Positions 9,432-18,453 of a stretch of DNA of 64,000 bases are shown piece after piece. The notes under the pieces were generated by a model that searched no databases, was not told the origin of the DNA, and worked only from the letters and a program-made list of their open reading frames with translations. How positions within the stretch are numbered: the first letter of the stretch is position 1; every line of letters starts with the position of its first letter. This DNA comes from Oscillatoriales cyanobacterium (lineage in GTDB: Bacteria; Cyanobacteriota; Cyanobacteriia; Cyanobacteriales; Laspinemataceae), in the NCBI GenBank assembly GCA_011390955.1, contig JAABRM010000016.1, positions 62,001-126,000 on the forward strand. The letters run 5' to 3'. A program made the position numbers and the translations under genes.

Positions 9432-10598
9432 TTACTTATTTTCGCTTTTGAGAATTTCCGCGATCGCCTGTTGTTCTTCCGGTGGCATTGCCAGGGGACT
9501 TTGACGACTATCGGTAATCAACCAGTCTAATGCTGCCGCTTGCATATCAAAGGACACACCATGTTTATCCACACAGTAACGACCAAATACCAATTTTTCG
9601 ATTAAGCGCACATTTGAGCCTAAACGGGAATACTCAAAAATCACGCTATTATCAATCGTTGCCCCACCACAAATATGGCAACTTGGCCCAATCATGGTCG
9701 GCCCAATAATCGTAGCGCCATCTTCAATTTTAGTCATGCCGCCAATATACACGGGGCCGGTAATATTGACCCGCTCCAAATTCATCGCCACATTTAAGCC
9801 CGTGTAGATCCCAGGGCGAATTTCTTTCCCCGGAATCGAGACATTTTTCACCTTGCCCGCTAACACATCCCGAATGGCTTGCCAATAGTCAGGGACTTTG
9901 CCAATATCAACCCATTGGAAGTCCATTGTTAAGCCGTAAAATGGTGCTTGTTTGGCCACTAATTGCGGAAATAAATCTCCCCCAATGTCATATTCCACTC
10001 CAGAGGGAATATAATCTAAAACTTCTGGCTCAAAAATATAAATCCCGGTGTTGATATTGGTACTGAGGGCTTCTTCAACCGATGGCTTTTCTTGGAATGC
10101 ATGAATCCGATTATTTTCATCGGTGACGACCACCCCATAACTAGAAACTTGCTCTTTCGGCACAGATTTCATAATAATGGTGGCGATCGAGCCTTTTTCT
10201 TTGTGCCACTTCACCGCTGCGGTTAAATCCAAGTCAATCAGGGCATCCCCGCAGAGTACCACAAAGGTATCATCAAAATAGGGACAAAAGTCTTGGATCC
10301 GGCGCATTCCCCCCGCTGAACCCAGGGCTTCCCCGATGAGTTTTCCTTCGACAATTCTCCCTTCAAAAGAATAGGCAATTTGCACGTCAAAACGGCTACC
10401 ATCCCGAAAATAGTTTTCAATTTCATCAGCTAAGTGGCTGACGTTCACCATAATTTCGTTAAAGCCATGTAAACGTAACAGTTCGACTAAAAATTCCATC
10501 ACTGGTTTAGTGAGAATGGGAATCATCGGTTTAGGAACTGTATAGGTAATGGGGCGGACACGGGTGCCTTTTCCTGCCGCCAAAATCATTGCTTTCAT
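9432..10598 (-). CDS. Sugar-nucleotide pyrophosphorylase (GDP-mannose/dTDP-glucose type)
   Basis: The protein is a nucleotidyltransferase: ILAAGKGTRVRP binds the NTP at the N-terminus, PKPMIP follows, and VVLCGDALIDLD is the metal site. A C-terminal left-handed beta-helix (about 250-340) carries hexapeptide-like turns such as IGPTMIGPSCHICGGATI. It activates a sugar-1-phosphate, probably mannose-1-phosphate or glucose-1-phosphate, for cell-wall or exopolysaccharide synthesis. Some cyanobacterial homologues, as I recall, carry a fused phosphomannomutase domain; this one (388 residues) does not. An ATG two codons upstream (10604) is also possible, but MKAMILAAGKG is the usual family start. Confidence 0.88.
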   Translation of the reverse strand: MKAMILAAGKGTRVRPITYTVPKPMIPILTKPVMEFLVELLRLHGFNEIMVNVSHLADEIENYFRDGSRFDVQIAYSFEGRIVEGKLIGEALGSAGGMRRIQDFCPYFDDTFVVLCGDALIDLDLTAAVKWHKEKGSIATIIMKSVPKEQVSSYGVVVTDENNRIHAFQEKPSVEEALSTNINTGIYIFEPEVLDYIPSGVEYDIGGDLFPQLVAKQAPFYGLTMDFQWVDIGKVPDYWQAIRDVLAGKVKNVSIPGKEIRPGIYTGLNVAMNLERVNITGPVYIGGMTKIEDGATIIGPTMIGPSCHICGGATIDNSVIFEYSRLGSNVRLIEKLVFGRYCVDKHGVSFDMQAAALDWLITDSRQSPLAMPPEEQQAIAEILKSENK

Positions 10599-10604
10599 AG
10601 GCAT

Positions 10605-10948
10605 CTGTAGTTTAAAAAGCTAGGGTCAACTAATTGTATCAAGTAGCTGTGGGAACCTTTTCAATATACTTACTACTTTAGTTGCGACCGATCGCCAGTC
10701 AGAGATCGTGGCGCTAATTTTTTGACCAGAATAGCTCTAATTTGAGACAGTTAATTTACATAAATTAAGGGAAATTGGCTAGTTTGCCGGAGTCACGGTG
10801 TTGTGGTTTTGCCGATTCGCGCCTTAGCTCGGTGACATCCGTAAAAACACTGAAATTTTAGCCTTTCTGAGCCAGAATTGACCGACATTATGCGGTCAAT
10901 GTCCGTAAAATTCCTTAAATTGCCTTAAATTTATGTATTTTAACTGTC
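10605..10948. promoter_or_regulatory. Spacer with inverted repeat ATTGACCG-n8-CGGTCAAT
   Basis: The 344-bp spacer is upstream of the pyrophosphorylase gene and downstream of scpA. It holds a perfect 8-bp inverted repeat (10877-10884 with 10893-10900), the size of a dimeric repressor operator or a short hairpin. Two copies of a recurring spacer motif (ATCCGTAAA near 10837, GTCCGTAAA at 10901) are also present. No gene is seen. Confidence 0.4.
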
Positions 10949-11782
10949 TTACATAGCCTGTAAATTCATGGAAATAGGAATCGAGCGAATTTTCAAATCC
11001 TGATAAAATTCTTCCTGGCAGAGTTCGACTTTCGACTGTGCGGACAGCAGCAACAGCGCCCAGAAAACCCCTACGCGGTCGTAATGTTTGTGGGATCCAG
11101 AATTTTTCTGGCTGCCATTGGCGGATCCTTGAAAATTAGAAATTTGCCACCGTGCCACTAAATCATCAATTTCTAGCCAATCATCATTGTCGGTTAACTC
11201 GTGCCACTGGTCGGACAGAAATTGATCCAAGGCTTTGGCGACTTCTGCCAGATTTTCTTGGGTGGCAAATTCACTCAGAGCTTGCACTGCCGCTTTAGAT
11301 TGGGCTTTGTTGGGTTTAGGGCGCTTGGTGCTGCGCTTGGGGATATATTCTTCCAGGGTTTGAGACATCAGTTGTAGCTGATCGATCAACTCCTGTAAGG
11401 TGACGCGGCGTTTTTTGGGCACGGGAGCCACCGCACGGCGGCGCAGTTGTTTCTCCAGTCTCAAGGGCATCAGAGAATTTTGCTCTTCTGGATCCAATGC
11501 TTCGACCTCTGCTTCGGCAGTCTCCTCTTCGTCGGACAACGATTCAGCCCTCACCAGGTTATCCGCTTTGAGTAATACCAACATTGAGGCATATAAAAAA
11601 GCTTGCCCAGAGCGAGATAGAGCGACTTCTCGCTCCATTTGACTGGCGTCATGTTCGTGTACCAGCCCACTTAAGTATCGGTCAATTACATCAATCACTT
11701 GCACATCCCAGGGATCGATTTCTCCCTGATTGGCCAGATCAATTAACAGTGCGATCGCATCTTGCGCCAGAGAACCACTCAT
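10949..11782 (-). CDS. scpA: Segregation and condensation protein A
   Basis: 277 residues from the ATG at 11782. ScpA is the kleisin that bridges SMC heads and binds ScpB in chromosome condensation. The N-terminal kleisin segment is typical (LLIDLANQGEIDPWDVQVIDV, then RYLSGL), followed by an acidic middle (EEETAEAEVEALDPEE), a basic patch (PVPKKRRVTLQELI) and a C-terminal winged-helix part. The frame is open for 28 more codons upstream to 11866, but that stretch is leader-like, absent from the family, and the family N-terminus begins at this Met. No smc or scpB is in the window. Confidence 0.88.
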   Translation of the reverse strand: MSGSLAQDAIALLIDLANQGEIDPWDVQVIDVIDRYLSGLVHEHDASQMEREVALSRSGQAFLYASMLVLLKADNLVRAESLSDEEETAEAEVEALDPEEQNSLMPLRLEKQLRRRAVAPVPKKRRVTLQELIDQLQLMSQTLEEYIPKRSTKRPKPNKAQSKAAVQALSEFATQENLAEVAKALDQFLSDQWHELTDNDDWLEIDDLVARWQISNFQGSANGSQKNSGSHKHYDRVGVFWALLLLSAQSKVELCQEEFYQDLKIRSIPISMNLQAM

Positions 11783-11940
11783 ATTTAACCCAAAAAATAC
11801 CTGCGAGCAGCAAAGAAATAAGGTCAGAAATAAGGTCAGCGTACTATCTGGGATTTTCACCCGCATATACTGGCTTATTCTAGCGTAGTTGTTAAATTAT
11901 TGTTTGATGAGGGTTTGCAGGCAAAAGTGAGATTTTCGTT

Positions 11941-12053
11941 ACAGCGCTTTTCTGTGGAGTAAACCACACCATAATGTAGGGGCGAGAAAGCGAATCGCCC
12001 CTACATACATATTTGATCTGTGGTCGATCGCCAAGAAAAAAGAAAAACGCTGT
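11941..12053. mobile_element. MITE-like element, family C, copy 1
   Basis: A 113-bp element with imperfect terminal inverted repeats (ACAGCGCTTTTCT at the left, the complement of ACAGCGTTTTTCT at the right). A perfect internal 12-bp palindrome lies at 11974-12006 (ATGTAGGGGCGA with TCGCCCCTACAT). A second copy with the same outer flank is at about 21189-21293. It encodes nothing and is probably mobilised in trans. Confidence 0.7.
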
Positions 12054-12070
12054 CACCAATGGCAAGTAAG

Positions 12071-13450
12071 CTATTGAGGGTTCACCTGTCGATTGCACAT
12101 CTTTTGGTCATATTTGAACTGAAAGACATACTGGTAGGCAGTGGGTTGACCAGTTTCGGGCAAGTTGAAATTCTGAATATAATTTAGCGCCGCTTGATTC
12201 AAAATTTGCTGTTGACTGGGTTGCAAAACTTTGGGGGTGCGGATGATTTGACCCCAAGCATTGACAAAAGCACCAATTACTACAGTGCCTTCTAACTTTT
12301 CTGCACAGGCGGTTTCGGGATAATCGTTGGATGAAGTCAGGGTTTTTGGCTTTAAATTGGTAAATTCTTGCTTTAATTCCGTGACCCAAAGGTCAAATTC
12401 TGCGGTAGCAGGTAAGCTGGTTTCTGATTTTTGGGATGAGGCATTTACTGATGAAACATTAATTTTGGCTACCGGATCATTTTTGGCCGCCAATTCTGAA
12501 GCGCGATCGCTGACTAATTTGCTGACTAATGTGGGTTCTGAATTAGCCACCAAAATTGTTTCTGTCACCTCTGCTTCTTGGGCAAAATTAAAGCCAGTCG
12601 TCGGATTGTCTAACAGTGAACTCGGATCCACAGAAATCCAGCCTCGATCTGTCAATTCGCGGTATTCAAAATGTAAGTGTGGGCCGGTAGAATAGCCCGT
12701 AGATCCAACTAATCCAATCACCTGTCCGACCTGAACTATTTCCCCTGGTTGAACCAAAATCTGGGAAAGATGAGCATAGAGGGTTTCACTGCTGCCTGAA
12801 TCGTGTTCCAAGACTACCGTTAAACCATAACCACCATTCCAGTCAGCGATCGCCACTTGCCCAGAATGAACTGCCAACACAGGAGTGCCCTCAACAGCGG
12901 CAAAATCAATCCCTTGATGGAAATTTAAATTACCAAAAATGGGATGAGTCCGCCAACCAAACTCAGAGGTAATCTCAGCCGGTTCAGCTAATGGCAAACT
13001 GAGAGTGAAAGCCGGTTGGATATTTGAGATCGTTTGGGGATATGAGCGATTAAGATCAGTATTTGCCTTCTCTGATGACAATAACCGATTAGATTCTACA
13101 GTGGTTAATTCTGGAGAAGAAACCGCCCCACCTCTTCCGGGCAAATCCCCTCCCTTAACTTGGTTTGAATCCGCTGCCTCCGCCGATTTATTCCCTAAAT
13201 TTAGCCAGATATTTGACTGAATTACCTGTAAATTTGCTGAATTATTTTTGCCTTGAGCAGTCAATTGACTCAAATTACTTGGTAAAATTTTTGGGAAATT
13301 TTCCGATAAAATTACCCCGTTCCAACCCAAAAATAGCACCGTGTTGAGGCTTACGGAAGCAAAAAAGGTGAATAAGCTAGGTTTACGGCTTTTATCGGAG
13401 TTGGTCACTGAGTAACCTTGCCTCACACCAATACCAGAATCATTTCTCAT
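12071..13450 (-). CDS. M23 (LytM-type) peptidase with C-terminal TonB-like domain
   Basis: 459 residues. An N-terminal membrane segment (about 23-45) anchors it. A long Ser/Asn-rich linker follows, then a peptidase M23 domain (about 155-275) with the zinc ligands in FHQGIDFA and GPHLHFE, so it should be an active peptidoglycan endopeptidase of the envelope. After another linker, the last 100 residues (GTVVIGAFVNAWGQIIR, NQAALNYIQNF) resemble the C-terminal domain of TonB-family proteins, including a Cys pair candidate. That combination is unusual. It is monocistronic and divergent from the kinase gene at 14116. ATG start at 13450. Confidence 0.87.
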   Translation of the reverse strand: MRNDSGIGVRQGYSVTNSDKSRKPSLFTFFASVSLNTVLFLGWNGVILSENFPKILPSNLSQLTAQGKNNSANLQVIQSNIWLNLGNKSAEAADSNQVKGGDLPGRGGAVSSPELTTVESNRLLSSEKANTDLNRSYPQTISNIQPAFTLSLPLAEPAEITSEFGWRTHPIFGNLNFHQGIDFAAVEGTPVLAVHSGQVAIADWNGGYGLTVVLEHDSGSSETLYAHLSQILVQPGEIVQVGQVIGLVGSTGYSTGPHLHFEYRELTDRGWISVDPSSLLDNPTTGFNFAQEAEVTETILVANSEPTLVSKLVSDRASELAAKNDPVAKINVSSVNASSQKSETSLPATAEFDLWVTELKQEFTNLKPKTLTSSNDYPETACAEKLEGTVVIGAFVNAWGQIIRTPKVLQPSQQQILNQAALNYIQNFNLPETGQPTAYQYVFQFKYDQKMCNRQVNPQ

Positions 13451-14115
13451 TTATTATGTACCCTGACTTGCACAAATATTGCAGATGAAATGCACCAAGA
13501 AATTTCACGGATGTAAGAATTTCCGTGCGGGTAAAATCATCATCAAAATTTAGTGAGTTTGCCCCAAGACCCTGGGTGGATTTCCTACAATCACTTGTGA
13601 TTTCACTTAATGATGATATTTACTTGACTATCTGAATATTGAAGCACCTGGTTAGGATTTATTATAGGGTTTTAGGTAAGAATAAACAAGCGCGATCGGG
13701 GATTGTTATAAAAAAATTAAAACTTTTTTCTTGCATATATAACACAAAATTATCCTTATGATAATTTTGTGTTATATATGCCTGCCGAAAAGCTTGTTTG
13801 AAATTAAAATAGGGGGTATAACACCGGATTGGAAAATGGGTCACACCCCCTATTTCGATCCAAATAAATCAGGTTTTATCGTCGGTATAAAATTGCCTTC
13901 TAGTATTTTTCACTTTAATCAGGTAAAGTGATTTAGGCAAACAGGGAATTAATTGTTAATTGTTGATTGGTAATTGTTGATTGTTATTTGTTGTTGGCTA
14001 TTTGTGATTGACAAATATTTCTCGATCGCCAAGAACGAATAACCAACAACCAAGAACAAAAAAGATGAATTTTTCGCATTCAATTCAGGAATAATTTATT
14101 GAGTCAGGTGCATTA
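13451..14115. other. Divergent spacer with nested inverted repeats
   Basis: 665 bp between the divergent M23 peptidase and kinase genes. It holds a perfect 22-bp stem (listed separately), flanked by AAACAAGC near 13684 and GCTTGTTT near 13791. A second palindrome follows (AAATAGGGGG near 13807 with CCCCCTATTT near 13845). TTGTTGGTT/AACAACCAA-type repeats lie at 13949-14060. Promoters for both genes should be here. No coding region was recognised. Confidence 0.6.
13733..13781. repeat. Perfect 22-bp inverted repeat, 5-nt loop
   Basis: Left arm 13733-13754 and right arm 13760-13781 are exact complements (GCATATATAACAC outward to AAAATTATC at the loop). The loop is CTTAT. The arms are AT-rich and lack a U-tract, so it does not look like an ordinary terminator. 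It lies more than 280 bp from either flanking gene. Confidence 0.9.
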
Positions 14116-16287
14116 ATGAATAACTATCCAGACTTTTCTAGCTATGGCTATGAGGTAATTCGTGAACTGGGACGGAATCAGTCAGCGGGTAGAGTAACTT
14201 ACTTGGCAAAGCTGAAGAATGAAGCGAAAGAAGTCGTCATTAAACAATTTAATTTTGCCGTAGATAATTCAATTTGGAAAAGCTTTAAAGCTTATGAGCG
14301 GGAAATTCAAATGTTGCAAGATTTAGAACATCCCCGGATTCCCCGCTATTTAAATTCTTTTCAATTGTCATCGGGATTTTGTCTGGTGACGGAATATAAA
14401 AATGCTCCGTCACTGGCAGAAATTTATAGTTTGAATGCTGAAAAAATTAAGCATATTGCGATTTGTATTTTAGAAATTTTAGCTGATTTACAATACCGAA
14501 TTCCGCCAGTAATTCACCGGGATATTAAGCCGGAAAATATTTTACTGGATGAGGATATGAATGTTTATCTGATTGATTTTGGGGTGGCTGCGTTGTTTTT
14601 CGGCAATGAAGGCAGTAGTAGCTTGAATCATGCTACTCCAGGATTTATGGCACCAGAACAAATGTTTAATCGTTCCCTGACTTTGGCTTCAGACCTCTAT
14701 AGTGTTGGGGCAACCATTATTTGTTTGCTGACAGGTACAGCTTCGGGCAATATTAACAGTTTGCTTGATGAAAATTACTGTTTTCAGTTTCAAGATCGGG
14801 TCGCTTATTTGAATCCTCGTTTTATTCGTTGGCTGGAAAAGATGGTGGCTTTGAGTACGAAGGATCGTTATCCCAATGCTGCCTCTGCTCTCAAGGCTTT
14901 GCAGCCGATCGCCGTGACGGGATCGGGGACAATTTTGGATCGATTAACCAGAATCAGTGCCACAGCGAGAAAACCTATTTTAGGGCTAACGATCGCCTTT
15001 CTAGTTGTTCTAGGAATTGTCGGAGTGAATTGGCTCGTTTTGTGGTTTATGAGTCCCGTCAGAGAGTTGCAACAAACGAAAACTTGCGTAGGTTGTAATT
15101 TGTATCAGGCTGAGTTGATCCGGGGTAATTTAGCCAAAGCTAATCTGGAAAGGACTAATTTGGAAAAGGCTAATTTAACCGAAGCGAATTTAGGCGAGGC
15201 GAATTTAGCCGGGGCTTATTTGCGCGAGGCGAATTTAGAAGGGGCTTATTTGAAAAAAACCAGTCTTCAGAATTCTGTTTTAGATCGGGCTGTACTGACC
15301 AATGGCTATCTGGAAATGGTGAATTTGATGGATACTTCCTTGGTGAATGCGAATCTGTCGAATGCTAATTTAATGTATGCCAATCTGGAACGAGCAAATT
15401 TAGCAGGGGCGAATCTGACTGATGCGAATTTGATCGGGGTGAATTTGACTGATGCGAGTTTGATCGGGGCGAATTTGAAGGGAACAGCGATTAGTAATTC
15501 GACCAAAATGAGCGATCGCGATCGCGTGATTTGGCGAATTGTGAATCAGGGGGGCGAAGGGGCAAATCTTCAGGACTTTAATTTGGAGCGATCGCATTTA
15601 GAAAGAGTTAATTTGAATCAAGCCAACCTACAAGGGGCGAATTTGGCCGGGGCCATACTCAAAGGCAGTAGTCTCAAAGGGGCAAACCTGATCGATGCCA
15701 ACTTAGCCGGTGCCAACTTAGAAGACGTTGATTTAACCAATGCCAATTTGATGGGAGCAAATTTAATTGGCGCTAATCTGAATCATGCCAACTTAGTTGG
15801 AGCCTATTTGAAAGATACTCAAATTGCTCAGGATAGCCAAATAGGCGATCGCTGGCGGTTGGTTTGGGAAATCCTCAACCAGCAGGGAGAAGGGGCCAAC
15901 TTAGAAGGAGTCAACCTCGCAGGGGCAAATTTAACAGGGGCTAACCTCGAAGCGGCTTATCTCAAAAATGCCACTTTGGACAATGCCAAATTAGAAAATG
16001 CCAACCTGACTGGGGCTAACTTAATGAATGCGAACCTTCAAGAAGCCACACTCAAAGAAGCCAAGCTGATTGGCGCTACTTTAAAAGGGGCGAATTTGGC
16101 CAATGCAAACTTGGAAGCCGCAAACCTATACATTGCCAACCTGAGAGATGCCCAGCTTCAAGGAACCAACCTCAAAGATGCCAATGTCCAAGGAGCCATA
16201 TTGCCCCGTCGGGAATCAGACAATTCATCCGATAAATCCGATGAATCCGATGAATTTGATGAATCCGATGAATCCACATCTAATTGA
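14116..16287 (+). CDS. Serine/threonine protein kinase with pentapeptide repeats
   Basis: 723 residues. A Hanks-type kinase domain (about 11-265) has the ATP lysine in VVIKQF, the catalytic HRDIKPEN (His135-Arg136-Asp137), the DFG of LIDFGVA and FMAPEQ, so it should be active. A membrane helix (about 290-312) follows. The extracytoplasmic part is then made of pentapeptide repeats of the A(N/D)LxxA type in three blocks, separated by two related spacers ending RIVNQGGEGANL and EILNQQGEGANL. The last 20 residues are an Asp/Ser repeat coded by a 9-bp DNA repeat. The pentapeptide helix is probably the sensor or docking part. Substrates are unknown. Confidence 0.95.
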   Translation: MNNYPDFSSYGYEVIRELGRNQSAGRVTYLAKLKNEAKEVVIKQFNFAVDNSIWKSFKAYEREIQMLQDLEHPRIPRYLNSFQLSSGFCLVTEYKNAPSLAEIYSLNAEKIKHIAICILEILADLQYRIPPVIHRDIKPENILLDEDMNVYLIDFGVAALFFGNEGSSSLNHATPGFMAPEQMFNRSLTLASDLYSVGATIICLLTGTASGNINSLLDENYCFQFQDRVAYLNPRFIRWLEKMVALSTKDRYPNAASALKALQPIAVTGSGTILDRLTRISATARKPILGLTIAFLVVLGIVGVNWLVLWFMSPVRELQQTKTCVGCNLYQAELIRGNLAKANLERTNLEKANLTEANLGEANLAGAYLREANLEGAYLKKTSLQNSVLDRAVLTNGYLEMVNLMDTSLVNANLSNANLMYANLERANLAGANLTDANLIGVNLTDASLIGANLKGTAISNSTKMSDRDRVIWRIVNQGGEGANLQDFNLERSHLERVNLNQANLQGANLAGAILKGSSLKGANLIDANLAGANLEDVDLTNANLMGANLIGANLNHANLVGAYLKDTQIAQDSQIGDRWRLVWEILNQQGEGANLEGVNLAGANLTGANLEAAYLKNATLDNAKLENANLTGANLMNANLQEATLKEAKLIGATLKGANLANANLEAANLYIANLRDAQLQGTNLKDANVQGAILPRRESDNSSDKSDESDEFDESDESTSN

Positions 16288-16297
16288 TTTCAACCGA

Positions 16298-16331
16298 GAA
16301 ACCGGGTTTCGGCGCTAGGAAACCGGGTTTC
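16298..16331. repeat. Two GAAACCGGGTTTC palindromes
   Basis: Perfect 13-bp palindromes at 16298-16310 and 16319-16331, between the convergent kinase and antiporter genes. The position fits a role as a transcription end point. Further family members are at 17586-17598, 17638-17650 and 52501-52537. Confidence 0.8.
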
Positions 16332-16449
16332 GGCGTTAATCTTTGACTTAAACAGGACTGACGCAACGAATCTATCTATCGGGTATTGGTGTGTCACCGT
16401 CTCGGAACAACACCCTACGGACAGCCTTCATGCGTAAGTCCTGACCCAA

Positions 16450-17544
16450 TTAACCTACTGCTTCCATCACGGGATGGAAGAAAAAGGCTAATCCCAAAAC
16501 CGTATAAGCTGCCAGTAACAGAGTGCCTTCCAACCAATCCGATCGCCCATCAGAACTGACCGAATTAGCAATCAACACCGCCACTGCCACGGCGACTAAC
16601 TCAAAGGGATTAAAATTCAAATCCATTGGTTGTCCCAGAATCAACCCAGCCAACACCAAAACTGGGGCAACAAACAAAGCAATTTGCAAACTGGAACCCA
16701 CCGCCACGGACACGGACAAATCCATTTTATTTTTCATCGCCACGGTGACAGCAGTGGCGTGTTCGGCGGCGTTGCCAATAATCGGCACCAAAATCACCCC
16801 GGTAAATAGGGCGGTCAGACCTAAACTGGCAGTGGCTTCTTCCAGAGAATCCACCAATAATTCTGATTCGATCGCCACCAACAGAGTACAAACCAGCAGC
16901 ACCACAGTCCACAAAAGGCCATTGGGTTTTTCTCCCTGTTCCCCGGAGGAGGACTCATTTTCTGCTTCCCCCACCTCACAGAGATAGGCATGAGTTTTCA
17001 TGGAAAACAGCAGAGTTAATCCGTAGACCACAATTAACACCACCGCCACCCAACCAGAAAGGGTTTGCATGGTGCTTTCAGAAATCCCTTGGGAGGTATA
17101 GTTCACCGCCGTGGGTAACAGAATCGCAATCACCGCCAAATTCATCGCCGAAGCATTACTTCGGGCGACCACCGGCTGAAAGGTTTGTTCTTTGAACCGC
17201 AACCCCCCCAGAAACATAGACAAACCCATCACCAGGAGTAAGTTGCCGATAATCGATCCGGTCAAACTGGCTTTCACCACTTCCACCAGACCCGCATTCA
17301 GGGCAACCAAGGCGATAATCAATTCTGTGGCGTTGCCAAAGGTGGCATTCAGCAATCCGCCAATGGTCGGGCCGACCAAAACCGCAATTTCTTCCGTAGC
17401 GGTTCCCATCCAAGCTGCCAGGGGAATAATCGCCAAACAAGCGGTGATAAACACGGTCACGGATCCCCATTCCTGGAAATGAGCGGCAATGGAAACCGGG
17501 ACAAACAGCAGCAAAACAATAAAAATCAGGTTTTTCGGAGACAT
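16450..17544 (-). CDS. Calcium/proton antiporter (CaCA family, CAX type)
   Basis: 364 residues, about eleven hydrophobic segments. The two duplicated ion-binding alpha repeats are clear: GGLLNATFGNATELIIALVA in the first half and GNAAEHATAVTVAMKNK in the second. An acidic loop (EVGEAENESSSGEQGE) sits between the halves. It should export Ca2+ from the cytoplasm against H+. The frame is open upstream to an ATG at 17613, but those 23 codons translate a GAAACCGGGTTTC repeat, and the hydrophobic family start follows the ATG at 17544. Confidence 0.93.
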   Translation of the reverse strand: MSPKNLIFIVLLLFVPVSIAAHFQEWGSVTVFITACLAIIPLAAWMGTATEEIAVLVGPTIGGLLNATFGNATELIIALVALNAGLVEVVKASLTGSIIGNLLLVMGLSMFLGGLRFKEQTFQPVVARSNASAMNLAVIAILLPTAVNYTSQGISESTMQTLSGWVAVVLIVVYGLTLLFSMKTHAYLCEVGEAENESSSGEQGEKPNGLLWTVVLLVCTLLVAIESELLVDSLEEATASLGLTALFTGVILVPIIGNAAEHATAVTVAMKNKMDLSVSVAVGSSLQIALFVAPVLVLAGLILGQPMDLNFNPFELVAVAVAVLIANSVSSDGRSDWLEGTLLLAAYTVLGLAFFFHPVMEAVG

Positions 17545-18453
17545 TAAGGTATTTCTTGAGGTTCCTACGGGTTGATTTATCTTAAGAAACCGGGTTTCTT
17601 TTTGGCAATTCACAGTTTACCCTGGTATCCCACCACAGAAACCCGGTTTCTCAACTGATTTCTTTTTCCGTTGAGGCATGGGAATATTGACATCTACGAT
17701 CTTTTTGCCGGTGTCTAAGTCAGGATTTCTTGATATGGCGGCGGTTGGATTTTTTTCTAAGTAATTTTACTGAAAATGTTGTTTAAAAAACTTAATAATA
17801 ATTTAATAATTTTCGTAGCAAAATTTGCCATATAGCGGTTATTGTCCGAATTACAGAGGTTTTCTGGATTCCCGTCGGAGTTTACCCCCGCGAAGCCTGC
17901 CCCCGCGAAGGCGGGGGGCCGCCATCGGCGGGAATGACAGGTTTTTTTGTAATTCATAACTATGACAATTGCTATAAGTTTGTTAGGGAAGGCAGACAAA
18001 GAAAATTGTTAGGCAGCGATATGCGATCCGGCACGCTTCGCGAACGCGATTTTGTTAACAAAAATTTTATATTTGCGCTAAATCAAGTAAATTGCTAGAA
18101 AAATCAAGCATTTCCCCGTTAGACAGGGCTGGCTATTTTCAGATTCCAGATTTCGCTCGATCTGCATTGTCAAAAAATCTGTCATAAAATATACATATTT
18201 TGGCACATATTTTTGTAAAGAATTGAAAAGATTAAAGTTTTATGTTCAACGGTTAATTTATCAGCTAAATTAGATAAAATATTCAGAGAAATCAGTTATA
18301 TTTCTCAGGTAGTCATCGGCAATAACCCAACCATAAGACTTGATTGCGGAAAACCGCAGAATTTGATGAGTGTGAATTGAGACAAAGATTTCCGGTCATT
18401 TTTTCGGGAAATCTGTAGATCGTGTTAGATTTATTTTATTAAGGTGATTAATT
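17545..18453. other. Long spacer upstream of GH57 gene
   Basis: About 900 bp between divergent genes. It contains two GAAACC-type palindromes (17586-17598, 17638-17650) and a MITE-like element (17831-17976). The AT-rich remainder (about 18050-18450) is a plausible promoter and leader for the gene at 18454. No gene was recognised. Confidence 0.6.
17831..17976. mobile_element. MITE-like element, family A, copy 1
   Basis: 146 bp. The ends are TATAGCGGTTATTGTC and the complement of TATAGCAATTGTCATAG, starting and ending in TA, which fits TA target duplication as in IS630/Tc1-type elements. The interior has an ATTCCCG...CGGGAAT palindrome enlarged by a GC-rich insert. The same element lies in inverted orientation at 35303-35405, there 103 bp because the insert is missing. 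No ORF. Confidence 0.8.

Noticed and set aside
11783-11866. 28-residue hydrophobic leader on ScpA, looking like a signal peptide
   Set aside because: ScpA is a cytoplasmic chromosome protein and the family start is the Met at 11782.
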